This document shows, one piece after another, positions 8,507 through 17,666 of a DNA stretch of 64,000 bases. Position 1 is the first letter of the stretch. Each line of letters starts with the position of its first letter. Source of the stretch: DATBDN01 sp963715995 (GTDB lineage: Bacteria; Actinomycetota; Thermoleophilia; Solirubrobacterales; Thermoleophilaceae); NCBI GenBank assembly GCA_963715995.1, contig OY970283.1, positions 3,100,001-3,164,000 on the forward strand, written 5' to 3'. The notes under the pieces were generated by a model. It made no database searches, was not told the origin of the DNA, and was given only the letters and a program-made list of their open reading frames with translations. The position numbers and the translations under genes are program-made.

Positions 8507-9547
8507 TCAATCTCGAGACCGATCGCGCTCGACTGCCATTTGTGCAGCGACCTCCCGCCAAACGTCGAGCGGGAAAGCTCGAGGGCCCCACGGCGTCCAC
8601 ATCATCTTCCGAATCGCCACCCCCGCGGTGCGGGCCGCCTCTTCGGCCGTCGATACAAGCTCCTCCGGGAAGACATCCCCGAGAACGACCACCCGAAGCG
8701 AGTCCCCGAGATCGGCATATGCGAACGGACAGTCCCGGCCGTCCAGTACGACGTAACGCACTTCACGTTCGTCCCGGTAGTCGCTCATTTTTAGGAAGAG
8801 GAGTGACTTCTGGTGTTCGGCGAGGTGCTCGAACACCAGGACCTTCAGTGCGTCTTCGCTCGGCTCTGGGCCCGCGATGTGCAATGCGTTCGCGGTGATG
8901 ACGGCTCGCATGATTGCCTCGTTGTCGTAGCGCACCTCGTCATAGAGGAGTTGCCCTTGTCGCCCAAGGGAACGCTTGAGCTCGGCGTTCATCTCCTCAC
9001 GATCGAAAACGAGACAGACACCAGCGTGGTCGTCCGCGTACTGCTCCCACATGCGTGGTCTTGCGTAGGCCCGCTCAAAGTCTTCGGTCGCGGAACGCTC
9101 GCTCGACTCAGTGGTTAGGCAGAGAAGCTTTGCGTGCCGCGCGCGGTGGAAGTTCGCGCGTTCGCGGAGCTTTGCGGCGTCGATCGACATCTTGTCGAGC
9201 AGCTCGCGCGCCGCCTCGGGACTCGAGGTCGTAAACGGTTGCCCGCGGTGGGCTACCAGCGTCACCCAGTCCCGGTTCTCCCGGGGGTCCTTCATCCGGT
9301 CGAAAGAGCTCAGACGTAATCGCTTCTCAGGAATGATGTGCCCAACGGCAGCCTCAGCCCCCGTGTAGTAAGCGACGTACTCGCCGGGCTTGCCAAGCCG
9401 TATGCGGCGCTCGTGTGCGATCGCGTGTTCCGGCAGATCGGGTGACGACAGGCCATCGAGCACGGGCGGTATGTCCCCGAGCACACGGGTTTCCGGATCC
9501 TCTGCGCGCAGCGCGGCACTCAAGTTGGGTTGAGGGTGCCAAGTCAC
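8507..9547 (-). CDS. DUF2971 family protein
   Basis: 346 residues from GTG 9547, whose GTGA overlaps the TGA stop of the upstream gene at 9544-9546; the longer open frame to 9589 would overlap that gene by 46 bases. Features of DUF2971 are visible: YYTGAEAAVGHIIPEKRLRLSS near residue 60, a later LCLTTES strand, then RMWEQYADDHAGVCLVFDREE and a late YRDEREVRYVVLD. The W-x-x-Y-A-x-x-H-x-G-hydrophobic-LxFD block is the family's best-conserved element. The biochemical activity is unknown; family members are often found in defence and mobile regions. The tight coupling with a HEPN-motif gene suggests the two products act together. Confidence 0.75.
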   Translation of the reverse strand: MTWHPQPNLSAALRAEDPETRVLGDIPPVLDGLSSPDLPEHAIAHERRIRLGKPGEYVAYYTGAEAAVGHIIPEKRLRLSSFDRMKDPRENRDWVTLVAHRGQPFTTSSPEAARELLDKMSIDAAKLRERANFHRARHAKLLCLTTESSERSATEDFERAYARPRMWEQYADDHAGVCLVFDREEMNAELKRSLGRQGQLLYDEVRYDNEAIMRAVITANALHIAGPEPSEDALKVLVFEHLAEHQKSLLFLKMSDYRDEREVRYVVLDGRDCPFAYADLGDSLRVVVLGDVFPEELVSTAEEAARTAGVAIRKMMWTPWGPRAFPLDVWREVAAQMAVERDRSRD

Positions 9548-10494
9548 GCGGCCGACTTCGCGCCTTCTTCCGCCCCGGACGGGCGCCATTCAGGCAACAC
9601 TGCGAGCTGCGGGTTAGCGTCGAGTAATGCCGCTTCACCCGGCAAGAAGACGCCGAGGCGGAACGGGATGGCGCCGACAGCCAACTGCTCCGGGGTGTAC
9701 CCATCTTTCAGCCCGACTGCGCCGTGTCCCTCGCGCACGATGACGACCGCCTCATCGGCCGGGTCCGGGCAGAAACCATAGGCGGATACCCGCACCGGTT
9801 CGGTGTAACTCGCGATGTGCGCGTTGCGCAAGATTTTCAGGGCATCGTGATACGCATTGGCGCGCGCGATCAACCGCTCGACCTCGTCGTGTGAGTAGCT
9901 GGCGTACCCACTTGGGACGCGAACCTCACCACCGAAGAGCGAGTAGTCAGCGTGGAAAACCGCATTTCGTAACGGCCCATTCCATATTTCGATCAGCGGC
10001 GTGGGAACATCGGCGAAGCCGAGCCGCTCGCAGGCCGCCTTGATCTTCTCGGCCTTCTTCCACGGGCTTAGTGGTCGACCGTTCTCGTCCGGAAAATGAG
10101 TCATACGCGGACGGTCGCCGTCGACGACGGTAAGCAGTCGCGCGAGCATTTCGTAAGGAGCCGAAGCCTCGACGATATGGCCCCAGAGCCAAAGCATCAG
10201 GTGCCGGCGGGGGGCAAATTCGGTCACGCCGTTCACGACCTCAACAGTCGCCTCGACCACCTCGATGGTGGTCTCGTACGGGTCCCAGCCAGGCCCTTGA
10301 AGACCGAAGACCGGGACTAGCGTGTGGACGAAATTGAACTCGTTGCTGGCCTGTGCCCGCTCGAAAAGCGGATCGAAAACCGTCAGGTAACGAGTAATCG
10401 CCTCGTGGTAGTCCGGCTTCGCCTCGATCTGGCCGGGGTCGGCATTCTCCAGAGTCCAGGCCCCAGTCTCCGACCGGCGCAGATCCATATTCAC
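9544..10494 (-). CDS. HEPN-motif protein of unknown family (island gene 2)
   Basis: 316 residues from ATG 10494. Mostly helical. The key segment is at 176-181: R-N-A-V-F-H followed by ADYSLFGGE, an R-x4-H motif of the type that forms the RNase centre of HEPN dimers. It is followed by a helix DEVERLIARANAYHDALKI, as in many HEPN proteins where a conserved helix follows the motif. A glycine-rich region and a C-terminal all-beta part (residues about 230-316, YGFCPDPADEAVVIVREG) make up the rest. The first gene of a coupled pair with the DUF2971 gene. No start alternatives matter. Function is inferred from the motif only. Confidence 0.55.
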   Translation of the reverse strand: MNMDLRRSETGAWTLENADPGQIEAKPDYHEAITRYLTVFDPLFERAQASNEFNFVHTLVPVFGLQGPGWDPYETTIEVVEATVEVVNGVTEFAPRRHLMLWLWGHIVEASAPYEMLARLLTVVDGDRPRMTHFPDENGRPLSPWKKAEKIKAACERLGFADVPTPLIEIWNGPLRNAVFHADYSLFGGEVRVPSGYASYSHDEVERLIARANAYHDALKILRNAHIASYTEPVRVSAYGFCPDPADEAVVIVREGHGAVGLKDGYTPEQLAVGAIPFRLGVFLPGEAALLDANPQLAVLPEWRPSGAEEGAKSAA

Positions 10495-10597
10495 TGGATA
10501 GCGACCGGCACGGACAGCGATCCCAGACCACTAGCGTCGAGTCGCATCCGCGCAGTGAGCAATACGCGTCAGCTGGTCCGGCAATCCCGCCTCGAGG

Positions 10598-12508
10598 ATG
10601 ACTCTGCCCTGTCTGCCCCAGCTGCGACTCGCGGCGAGTAGCTTCGAACCCGAGCTGACAGAGCCAACGACAACCGATGAACTACTCCACACCGCCGGTC
10701 AGGCGTTGGAGCGCGCCGCGCGGCCAGGCGTGCGCGCATCCAGCTACACGCTCGTCGTGGCGGTGGCGGAACTCGGCGCATGGCTCACCGACGAAAGGCA
10801 GTCGAGTCGTGCTCGCCGCACGAATTGGGACTCACTTATCGACGATCTGCTGCGCTCGCTTCGCAAGATCGGCCCAGCGTTGGGAAATGTCGTCGAGCGC
10901 GATGTGCGCGAGCGTGAGTTTCGCGCGATCAAACGAGCGCTGCCGAGCCGCGAGGGTCTCGACGCCGCAACGCGGCGCCGGCTGTTCGTCATCTGGCGCG
11001 ACCTCGACGAAGTAACCGGCACCGCTGAAGCGCGCACGGCAGCACTAGACGATCTGATCGATGGCGCACGCGGCGGCTTCGAGCGCGCCCTTGACACGGC
11101 CGTGACGCTGATCGCGCTCGGGGACGTGCCGGCAGGCCGGGATGACTGGTTCGCCCGCCGCCTGCGTAACGCGCTCCAGGACGACCGCGAAGCTCCACTC
11201 GCTCCGCAGGAACGCGTCGAGCGGGCGCGCGAATTGCTGGCCGCCGAGGTGGTCCAAGGGCAATACGTGGTGTGGTTGCGCATCGACTACGCCCCCCTAA
11301 ACCCACTGGGGCTGCTCGAGCTCGGGCCAAGCGTCTGCTTGTTCAGCGTGGCGCGGTTGCGCTCGGCGCTGGAGCGGGACGATGAGCCTGTATTCGCGCG
11401 CGCTCCTGAGTTGCGCAACGACGCCGACGAGATGGACTTCCTCCTGGGAAGCGAGGGAAACGACGACAACGAGGAACCAGCGCTACTCATTCGGGTCAGC
11501 TTCGGGTCCGAGACTGGACCCCGCGCGCGCGAGCGAGCGTTCGCGACAGCGGAGACGATCGCCGGGCTCGCCTGCCTTCACGGCGCTCACCCCGGGACGT
11601 GGATCGTCGGCGACAGCTTCGCGAGCTACGTCGACGATCGGCGCGGGGCCGCGTCGATCAACGCCGACGAACACCGGCGCATTCCTGCCTACCCGGCCCT
11701 CGCCCTCCAAGGTGACCGCACTGCACACGCACTATCCGCGATGGCCGAGGAGCTCGGAGCAAAGCTGCCGGTCATCGACGGCGAACTCGCCGAAGCCGGA
11801 CAGTTGCTGCACTGGCTACAGCAGGCACGTGCGGCAACGCCCGCGGCGCGCGTGCTGCTTTATGACCGCATTCTCGAGCAAGTCGCGGGCTGGGCCGGCG
11901 TCGGCGAAACCGAGCGGTTCATCGCCGATTACCTCCGCCCTCATCTGCTCCGCCGACGGCTGTGGGACGAGGTAGCGGAGGCTGCGTTCGGCGCGCACTA
12001 CATCTTGCTCCACGAGCCGGAGGCGGCTGAGGTACTCCGGCCCTGGTGTGAACCGCGGAATCTGAACGGCCGCGGCGATCTACCGGCCTTCCTCGCATCG
12101 CTCGAAGAGGTACGTGAAGCCGTTGAGCAGTCGGACTCAGTTTGGCGCTGGGAAAACCCGTTGACACTGGTGCGGCTCCGCAGGCTCTCTGAAGTGGAGA
12201 AGTCGTCGAACAAGCGGAGGCGTTGGCGTAGAGAGCTCGAGCACGACTTCGAGCACAACGAGGAGCGGCGACGGCGAACGCGCAACAGTCTCGTCCATGG
12301 CGGGCCGCTCTCGGAGGCGACCATCGGCACGATCGCACCGTTCAGCGAGCGTCTCACGACCAATGCGCTCGCAATTGCGATCGAGGGCCGGCTCTCAAGC
12401 GCGGAACTCATCGATCACTTTCTCACCGTGGCGAGGTCCGATAGCGGCGTGCTCGAGCGGTTCGACACGGGAGCAACACTGGCAGACGCGCTGTTCGGTA
12501 GCGCCTAG
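10598..12508 (+). CDS. Large protein with C-terminal HEPN-like motif (island gene 3)
   Basis: 636 residues, divergent from the coupled pair, with a 103-bp gap that should hold both promoters. Residues 1-230 are helical and Arg-rich; the middle (about 235-370) has alternating strands (YVVWLRIDYAPLNPLGLLELG, LLIRVSFGSE); the last 130 residues are helical. At 562-567 the motif R-N-S-L-V-H-GG sits at the head of a helix and is preceded by an Arg-rich run (RRRWRRELEHDF), the typical arrangement of a C-terminal HEPN domain in large antiviral or ApeA-type proteins. I do not recognise the N-terminal part. The partner or trigger is unknown. Confidence 0.55.
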   Translation: MTLPCLPQLRLAASSFEPELTEPTTTDELLHTAGQALERAARPGVRASSYTLVVAVAELGAWLTDERQSSRARRTNWDSLIDDLLRSLRKIGPALGNVVERDVREREFRAIKRALPSREGLDAATRRRLFVIWRDLDEVTGTAEARTAALDDLIDGARGGFERALDTAVTLIALGDVPAGRDDWFARRLRNALQDDREAPLAPQERVERARELLAAEVVQGQYVVWLRIDYAPLNPLGLLELGPSVCLFSVARLRSALERDDEPVFARAPELRNDADEMDFLLGSEGNDDNEEPALLIRVSFGSETGPRARERAFATAETIAGLACLHGAHPGTWIVGDSFASYVDDRRGAASINADEHRRIPAYPALALQGDRTAHALSAMAEELGAKLPVIDGELAEAGQLLHWLQQARAATPAARVLLYDRILEQVAGWAGVGETERFIADYLRPHLLRRRLWDEVAEAAFGAHYILLHEPEAAEVLRPWCEPRNLNGRGDLPAFLASLEEVREAVEQSDSVWRWENPLTLVRLRRLSEVEKSSNKRRRWRRELEHDFEHNEERRRRTRNSLVHGGPLSEATIGTIAPFSERLTTNALAIAIEGRLSSAELIDHFLTVARSDSGVLERFDTGATLADALFGSA

Positions 12509-12589
12509 TCCTTTGTGACCGAGGTCAGCACGGTGGCGTGTAACCGAACCACGCGCGCCGTCGAAGTCCCGGCACGCGCACCACCCGTC

Positions 12590-13834
12590 TTAGGCCGGCG
12601 GCGACTCGAGCTTGTCGAGGTACTTCGACCACGAGCGGTCGCCATGCTCGCGCAGCCAAGCGATTAGGTCCGCCGCCTGCTCGTGCTCGTGCAGTGCCTT
12701 AGTGAGCGTGCTCCGCTTGGTCGCGCCGATCTCTGCGCCATAGCGCAGGTATTCGTTGAGCGCCCGGCGGGTGTCCCATGCGAAGGCGGTCAGCTCATTC
12801 GGCGGTACCTCGACCTTGAGCTCTTCCCCGTGCACCGCCATCGACCGCACCTCGCCGTACAGGCCGAAGACGCGGCCGGGGTCCGCGAAGCTGCCGCGTG
12901 TGATCGCGCTCAGCATGGCACGGCGGAAAGCCAGTGCCGGGGCCTTGAGTCCTTCCTGCCGGTCGCCGAGGAGCGCCTCCAGGCCCATGAACAGATAGAG
13001 CAGTTGGTCGGTCTCGTCGGGAGCGACGAGGCCGCGCTCAATCCAGCGCAGCGCAAGCTGCGCCTGCCGCTCGAGCTTGTTGGCTGGCTGGTTGTAGAGG
13101 GCCGCCAGCGGCTGTCGTTCAACCAGCTCAACGTCCTCAGCGCTTAGTGGCAGGTTCCACGCCGCGTCGGGTTGGATGCGGAAGCCGGGGAGCCCACTAT
13201 CGAACGAGATCAGATGACTAAGTCGGAATCGCAGCTGCCGGTCGTGGATCGTCTGGTGCTCGCGCAGGCCGACCCGCAGGACTCGCAGCGCCTGTAGCGC
13301 CGCCTCGCGACCACGCTCAGTCATTCTCGCCGGTAGCGTCCCAGCCACCGGCACAGCAACGACGGCGCCGATCGGCGGTTCTATAGGAAATCCGAGCCGC
13401 CCGTCGGCGACCTCGGGGTCGTCGACAGGCATCAGGCGCACGTCGCCTAGCGCTGACGGCTCAGTGATCTCGAGCGACTCGACAGGGATGTAGAGCGTGT
13501 GTGCGCTGGGCTCCCGAGCGTGCTCACCTGTGAAGGCCCCCACATGGTTAGTGGCGCGCTGCATATAGGCGAGGCAGATGAACCGCCACACCGCTTTCTC
13601 AGCGCCACGCGGCTCCAGGTGCTCAAAGCGCTGATCAGCCAGCAGAAGCGCAACGACCTCAGCGAGGAGCGCCTCGTCGCGCGCATTGATTGTCAGCATC
13701 TTGGCCTGCTCAGTGGCGAGGTCCTCCGGGATGCGCTGGCTGCGCCCGTGGTAGCGGTCGACTTCGGTCTGCCCGCCACGGATCGCAGCCTGCAGTTTCG
13801 TCAGCGCTTGCTCGATCGGTCCACTGTTCGCCAT
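12590..13834 (-). CDS. Apea-like HEPN protein (island gene 4)
   Basis: 414 residues from ATG 13834. The N-terminal half is a mixed beta region (TLYIPVESLEI, RLMPVDDPEV, AVVAVPVAG). The C-terminal half fits the Apea-like HEPN domain: ALRWIERGL, then LLYLFMGLEALLGD with the conserved EALLG turn, a Ser/Ala-rich helix and YGEVRSMAVHGEE, where R330-x4-H335 is the predicted RNase motif. In ApeA-type anti-phage proteins such a C-terminal domain is an RNase released by infection; whether the N-terminal half senses a phage product here is inference. It converges with gene 3 across an 81-bp gap and ends the island on the right. Confidence 0.65.
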   Translation of the reverse strand: MANSGPIEQALTKLQAAIRGGQTEVDRYHGRSQRIPEDLATEQAKMLTINARDEALLAEVVALLLADQRFEHLEPRGAEKAVWRFICLAYMQRATNHVGAFTGEHAREPSAHTLYIPVESLEITEPSALGDVRLMPVDDPEVADGRLGFPIEPPIGAVVAVPVAGTLPARMTERGREAALQALRVLRVGLREHQTIHDRQLRFRLSHLISFDSGLPGFRIQPDAAWNLPLSAEDVELVERQPLAALYNQPANKLERQAQLALRWIERGLVAPDETDQLLYLFMGLEALLGDRQEGLKAPALAFRRAMLSAITRGSFADPGRVFGLYGEVRSMAVHGEELKVEVPPNELTAFAWDTRRALNEYLRYGAEIGATKRSTLTKALHEHEQAADLIAWLREHGDRSWSKYLDKLESPPA

Positions 13835-13916
13835 CCGCAGTTTGTACCGGCGGCTGCGGTATCCGCGCCGCGTGCGGGCGGTCCGGAGTCCGCCAGGACC
13901 CGAAGTTCAGTGACCG

Positions 13917-13942
13917 GTTTGGTACCTCCTGTGGTACCACGG
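13917..13942. repeat. Right bipartite GGTACC motif of the island
   Basis: GTTTGGTACC, five bases (TCCTG), TGGTACCACGG; the partner of 8443-8468 with the same half-sites and a different spacer. It lies 107 bp inside the right repeat and upstream of island gene 4. Confidence 0.6.
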
Positions 13943-14048
13943 CCGCCTCGATCCGCGGAAACCCTCGGGGCCACGTCTAGAAGGTCACACCGCGGGCACC
14001 GCCGCTCGGAGGCCAACCGGGGCCATTTCGTGCGCGACACGCCCCTCA

Positions 14049-14163
<115 letters not shown>

Positions 14164-14257
14164 ACGCAGCGGAAAACATAGCAACGGCCGGGGCTTCAGC
14201 CAACTAGCGCTGCCCCGCGCCGAACCTCGGCGCGGGGCAGGGTCCGCGTGGTCACGG

Positions 14258-14653
14258 TCAGGGGTGCATGCCCCCCATCGCGTTGACCGCGTGGACGCTG
14301 TAGTCGCTGTTGATCTCGACTACTACCTCGCTGCCGTCGGCCTTCTTGATGTGGGCCTCGTACGGGGCACTGTCGTCGACGTTCGTCTCCACGCGCTCGA
14401 CGCTGCCGCTGACCTTGTCGAGCGCGGCGGCCTTGACCCTCGCGGCGACGTCGCCGGTCAGCAGGGTCTCGGTCTTCCCGTTTGCCGTGTGGCCGCCCTG
14501 TGACGGGTCGTGCTGTTGGGCGGCTGGAGCGCCTGACGGGGCTACTGGGGTGGTCGTCGACGACGACGTGGCCGCGTTTGCGAATGCCGCGCCGCCGATG
14601 GCGGCGGCTCCGACCGCGGCGCCGGTTGCGAGCTTGGTCCGGATGCTTGTCAT
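14258..14653 (-). CDS. Secreted PepSY-like protein
   Basis: 131 residues from ATG 14653, preceded by GGAGGG. Residues 1-28 are a signal sequence (KLATGAAVGAAAIGGAAFA) and a Ser/Thr/Pro linker follows. From residue about 62 it matches a PepSY unit: LLTGDVAARVKAAALDKV, a helix, then VERVETNVDDSAPYEAHIKK and VVVEINSDYSVHAV, the usual strand pair ending in D-hydrophobic-V. PepSY domains act as inhibitors or chaperones in the cell envelope. It is transcribed away from ppx; the 123-bp gap between them should hold both promoters. Confidence 0.75.
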   Translation of the reverse strand: MTSIRTKLATGAAVGAAAIGGAAFANAATSSSTTTPVAPSGAPAAQQHDPSQGGHTANGKTETLLTGDVAARVKAAALDKVSGSVERVETNVDDSAPYEAHIKKADGSEVVVEINSDYSVHAVNAMGGMHP

Positions 14654-14776
14654 GTTGCCCTCCTGGTTCGTAGGTGTGATGTGCACACCGTCGCCCGCCG
14701 ACTTGCCAATGCGTTGAGGGCCGTCTGAGAATTCGGTCAGAGCGGTGGCGGGGCCATGATGCGAACCTACGCCTCC

Positions 14777-15703
14777 ATGCGCGTCGCCGTTATCGACCTT
14801 GGCACCAACACCACCCGCGTCCTCGTCGCGGACGTCGACGACGGCCGCGTCCACGAGCTCGAGCGCCGCACCACGGTCACGCGCCTGGGCGAACGCGTCG
14901 ACGCCACCGGCCGCCTTGCGGATGGCGCGATCGAGCGCGTGACAAAGGTGCTCGACGAGTACAAGGCGGTGCTCGACGAGCTCGAGCCTGAGCGCACCCG
15001 CGCGCTCGCGACCAGCGCCGTCCGTGACGCCGCCAACGGCGACGAGTTCCGCGCACTGCTGCACGACCGCTACGGCTTCGACGCGCGCATCATCCCGGGC
15101 GAGGAGGAGGCTCGGCTGACCTTCCTCGGAGCGACCGCCACGCGCCCCACTAGCGCCGACCCGCTGCTCGTGATCGACATCGGCGGCGGCTCGACCGAGT
15201 ACATCGTGGGCTGCGCGGGCGCGGCGCCCGACTTCCGCGTCTCGACGCAGGCCGGCTCGGTGCGCCAGACCGAGCGCCACCTGCACGAGGACCCGCCGAG
15301 CGATGAGGACCTCGCAACGCTGCGCGCGGCCGTCCGCTCGATCGTCGCCGAGGCCACGCCGGAGGACGTCCGCGCCACCGTCCGCCACGCGATCGCCGTG
15401 GCCGGCACCGCCACCTCGCTGGCCGCGATCGACCAGCAGCTCGACCCCTACGACCCCGACAAGGTCGACGGTTACACCCTTGAGCTCGACGCCTGCGAGC
15501 GCATGCTGGCCGAGCTGGCCTCGGTGCCGCTCGAGCAGCGCCGCGACACGACCGGCCTGCACCCCGACCGCGCGCCGACGATCGTCGCCGGCGCCGCCAT
15601 CCTCGTGGAGTCGATGCGCGTGTTCGGCCTCGCCTCCGTGGAAGTCTCGGAGGCCGACATCCTGCACGGCGCCGCGTTGGACCTGGCGTCAGACGGGTCC
15701 TGA
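14777..15703 (+). CDS. ppx: Exopolyphosphatase / pppGpp phosphohydrolase, Ppx-GppA family
   Basis: 308 residues from ATG 14777 (MRVAVIDLGTNTTRV); the ATG at 14756 adds seven residues not typical of the family. ASKHA ATPase-fold motifs are present: phosphate 1 IDLGTNTTRVL, ATSAVRDA, EEEARLTFLGA with the catalytic-type Glu, phosphate 2 LVIDIGGGSTEYI, and VAGTATSLAAI. It removes terminal phosphate from polyphosphate or from pppGpp. The length is that of the short actinobacterial form without the HD domain. Converges with the long minus-strand mce operon; a hairpin terminator sits at its stop codon. Confidence 0.92.
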   Translation: MRVAVIDLGTNTTRVLVADVDDGRVHELERRTTVTRLGERVDATGRLADGAIERVTKVLDEYKAVLDELEPERTRALATSAVRDAANGDEFRALLHDRYGFDARIIPGEEEARLTFLGATATRPTSADPLLVIDIGGGSTEYIVGCAGAAPDFRVSTQAGSVRQTERHLHEDPPSDEDLATLRAAVRSIVAEATPEDVRATVRHAIAVAGTATSLAAIDQQLDPYDPDKVDGYTLELDACERMLAELASVPLEQRRDTTGLHPDRAPTIVAGAAILVESMRVFGLASVEVSEADILHGAALDLASDGS

Positions 15704-15735
15704 AAAAGGAACCGCCCCCGTGAGGAGGCGGTTCC
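15703..15735 (-). terminator. Terminator between ppx and the mce operon
   Basis: Nine-base arms GGAACCGCC (15708-15716) and GGCGGTTCC (15727-15735). On the minus strand the hairpin is followed by TTTTT, so it should stop the long minus-strand transcript; on the plus strand there is no T-run. It overlaps the ppx stop codon. Confidence 0.7.
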
Positions 15736-15941
15736 AAGTGGCCCCATCAGGACGGGCAGGGGTACGTGCCATGAAAGGGCCTTTTTGCGGTTCAGGCGGC
15801 GGGAGGCGCCGATACGATGCGGCTTCGCCCGAACCTATGTCCCGGGACTGGTCAGACGGCACGACTGGCCCGACCCGGAGACGTCACCATACTTAGGGGC
15901 TGTCCCCATTAGCCATCGAACATCCGTCTAGCCCGCGCACT

Positions 15942-15970
15942 GTCAGTAAGCCCCAGAGTGGGTTACTGAC
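15942..15970. other. Hairpin in the 283-bp gap after ppx
   Basis: GTCAGTAAGCCC pairs with GGGTTACTGAC (one bulged G, loop of about 6). No T-run. The remainder of 15736-16018 holds no gene I can support; it contains a second short AAAGGGCCTTTTTG palindrome at about 15775. Confidence 0.5.
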
Positions 15971-16018
15971 GGTGTGTCAGGCCAGATTGGAGTCAGTGGA
16001 TCGACGGCGGCCGGACAC

Positions 16019-17666
16019 TCAGGCCAGGTTGGACTTTCGCGGATAGACCACGGAGGGATCCGTGAAGACGTTCACCAGCGCCGGCTTGCCCGACGCGAAC
16101 GCCCGCTCCAGCGCCGGCTTGAGCTCCTCGGGCCGCGTGACGAGCTCGCCGTGCCCGCCCAGCGCCTCCACCACCTGGTCGTAGCGGCACTCCGGCTGAA
16201 GGTCGGCGGCGACCGAATAGCCGTAGAGGAACTCCATCGGGTGCTTCTCGAGCGCCCAGATGCCGTTGTTGCCCATCACGGCGACCACCGGGATCCCGTG
16301 GCGGACCATCGTGTCGAACTCCATCCCTGCGAACCCGAACGCCCCGTCGCCCAGCAGCAGGCAGACCTGGCGGTCCGGCCGCGCGAGCTTGGCCGCGATC
16401 GCGTAGCCGGGCCCTGAGCCCAGACACCCATACGGACCTGGGTCCATCCACGTGCCCGGCTCGTAGGAGTCGATCACGCGACCCGCGTAGGAGACGAAAT
16501 CGCCACCGTCGCCGATCACGACGGCGCCGCGGTCGAGCACCTGCTGGAGCTCGTGGTAGAGCCGCATCGGGTGAAGCGGCGCGCGCTCGTCGCCCAGCTC
16601 CTCCTGCTCGGCGGCGCGCTTCTCGTTCTCGATCGCGCTCAGGCTGGCGAGCCACTCCGCCCGCGCCGCCGCCCACGTGCCGCCGGCGCCGCCCTCGCGC
16701 AATGCGTCGAGCGTGGCCGCCACCCCGCCCCATAGCTCGAGCGCCGGCTCGCGCGGACTCGTCTTCTCGGGCGCGGCCGAGCCGATGACCACGATCTGCG
16801 TGTCCGCGCCGAACGACCCGCCGAAGCCCAGGCGGAAGTCCATCGGCACGCCGACAACCAGGGCAACGTCCGCGCCCTTCAGCGCCTGGCTGCGCGCCCG
16901 CGAGAAGAAGCGCTCGTGGTCGGCCGGCAGGCAGCCACGCGCGAGCCCGTTCAGGAAGACCGGTATCGACAGCTCCTCGGCCAGCGCGCGCAGCGCGTTC
17001 TCGCCATGCGCCCAGTAGAGGCCGGTGCCGGCCATGATCACCGGCCGCTCGGCCTTCGCCAGCAGCGCCGCGGCCTGCTCGATGCCCTCGGCTGCCTCGG
17101 CGCCGCTGCCGTTGTCGAGCGGCTCGGGCACCGCCTCGGGCAACTCGCCCTCGCTGAACACGTAGTCGAGCGGGAAGTCCACGAACGCCGGGCCGGTCGG
17201 CGGCTCCAGCGTGCAGCGCAGCGCAAGCTCCACGATCTGCGGGATCCCGTCCGGGCTGCCCGCCGTGGCCGCCAGCTTGGTCACGGGTGAGACGAACGGC
17301 ACGTGGTCGATCTCCTGGAGCGAGCCCTGGCCCCAGCGCATGGCCGGCGCGCGGCCGCCGAGCACGAGCATGGGCGAGCCGTTCTGCATCGCCCCGGCCA
17401 TCGCGCTCATTCCGTTCGTGACCCCTGGGCCGGCGGTGAGCGCCGCTACGCCCGGCTGGCGCGTGGCCTTCGCCCAGCCCTCGGCGGCGAACGCTGCCGT
17501 CTGCTCGTGGCGCGTGTCGACGATCGCGATCCCGTCGTGCCTGCAACCGTCGTAGATCGAGAACAGGTGGCCGCCCGAAAGCGTGAACAGGTGTGAGACG
17601 CCGTGCGCCTTCAGCGTTGCGGAGACGCAGGCCGCCGTGGACGCGCGTCGTTTCAGCGGTCGCCAT
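16019..17666 (-). CDS. Thiamine-diphosphate enzyme, acetolactate synthase-like
   Basis: About 548 residues. Three-domain ThDP enzyme: N-terminal pyrimidine-binding domain LKAHGVSHLFTLSGGHLF, HEQTAAFAAEGWA with the cofactor-activating Glu, and GPGVTNGMSAMA; central domain; C-terminal pyrophosphate domain with GDGAFGFAGMEF and a following NNGIW, the Mg/ThDP motif. The family makes acetolactate or handles related 2-oxoacids and acyl-CoAs; the last gene of an mce operon might act in lipid or acyl metabolism, but this is guesswork. The ATG at 17666 gives ETTRVHGG, which fits the family start, but the body is in another frame: one extra base near 17625-17632 explains it. The start overlaps the upstream gene by 14 bases. 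Confidence 0.75.

Noticed and set aside
15703..16018. Riboswitch or small RNA in the gap between ppx and the ThDP gene
   Set aside because: Only a terminator-like hairpin and a second weak hairpin are seen; no recognisable aptamer.
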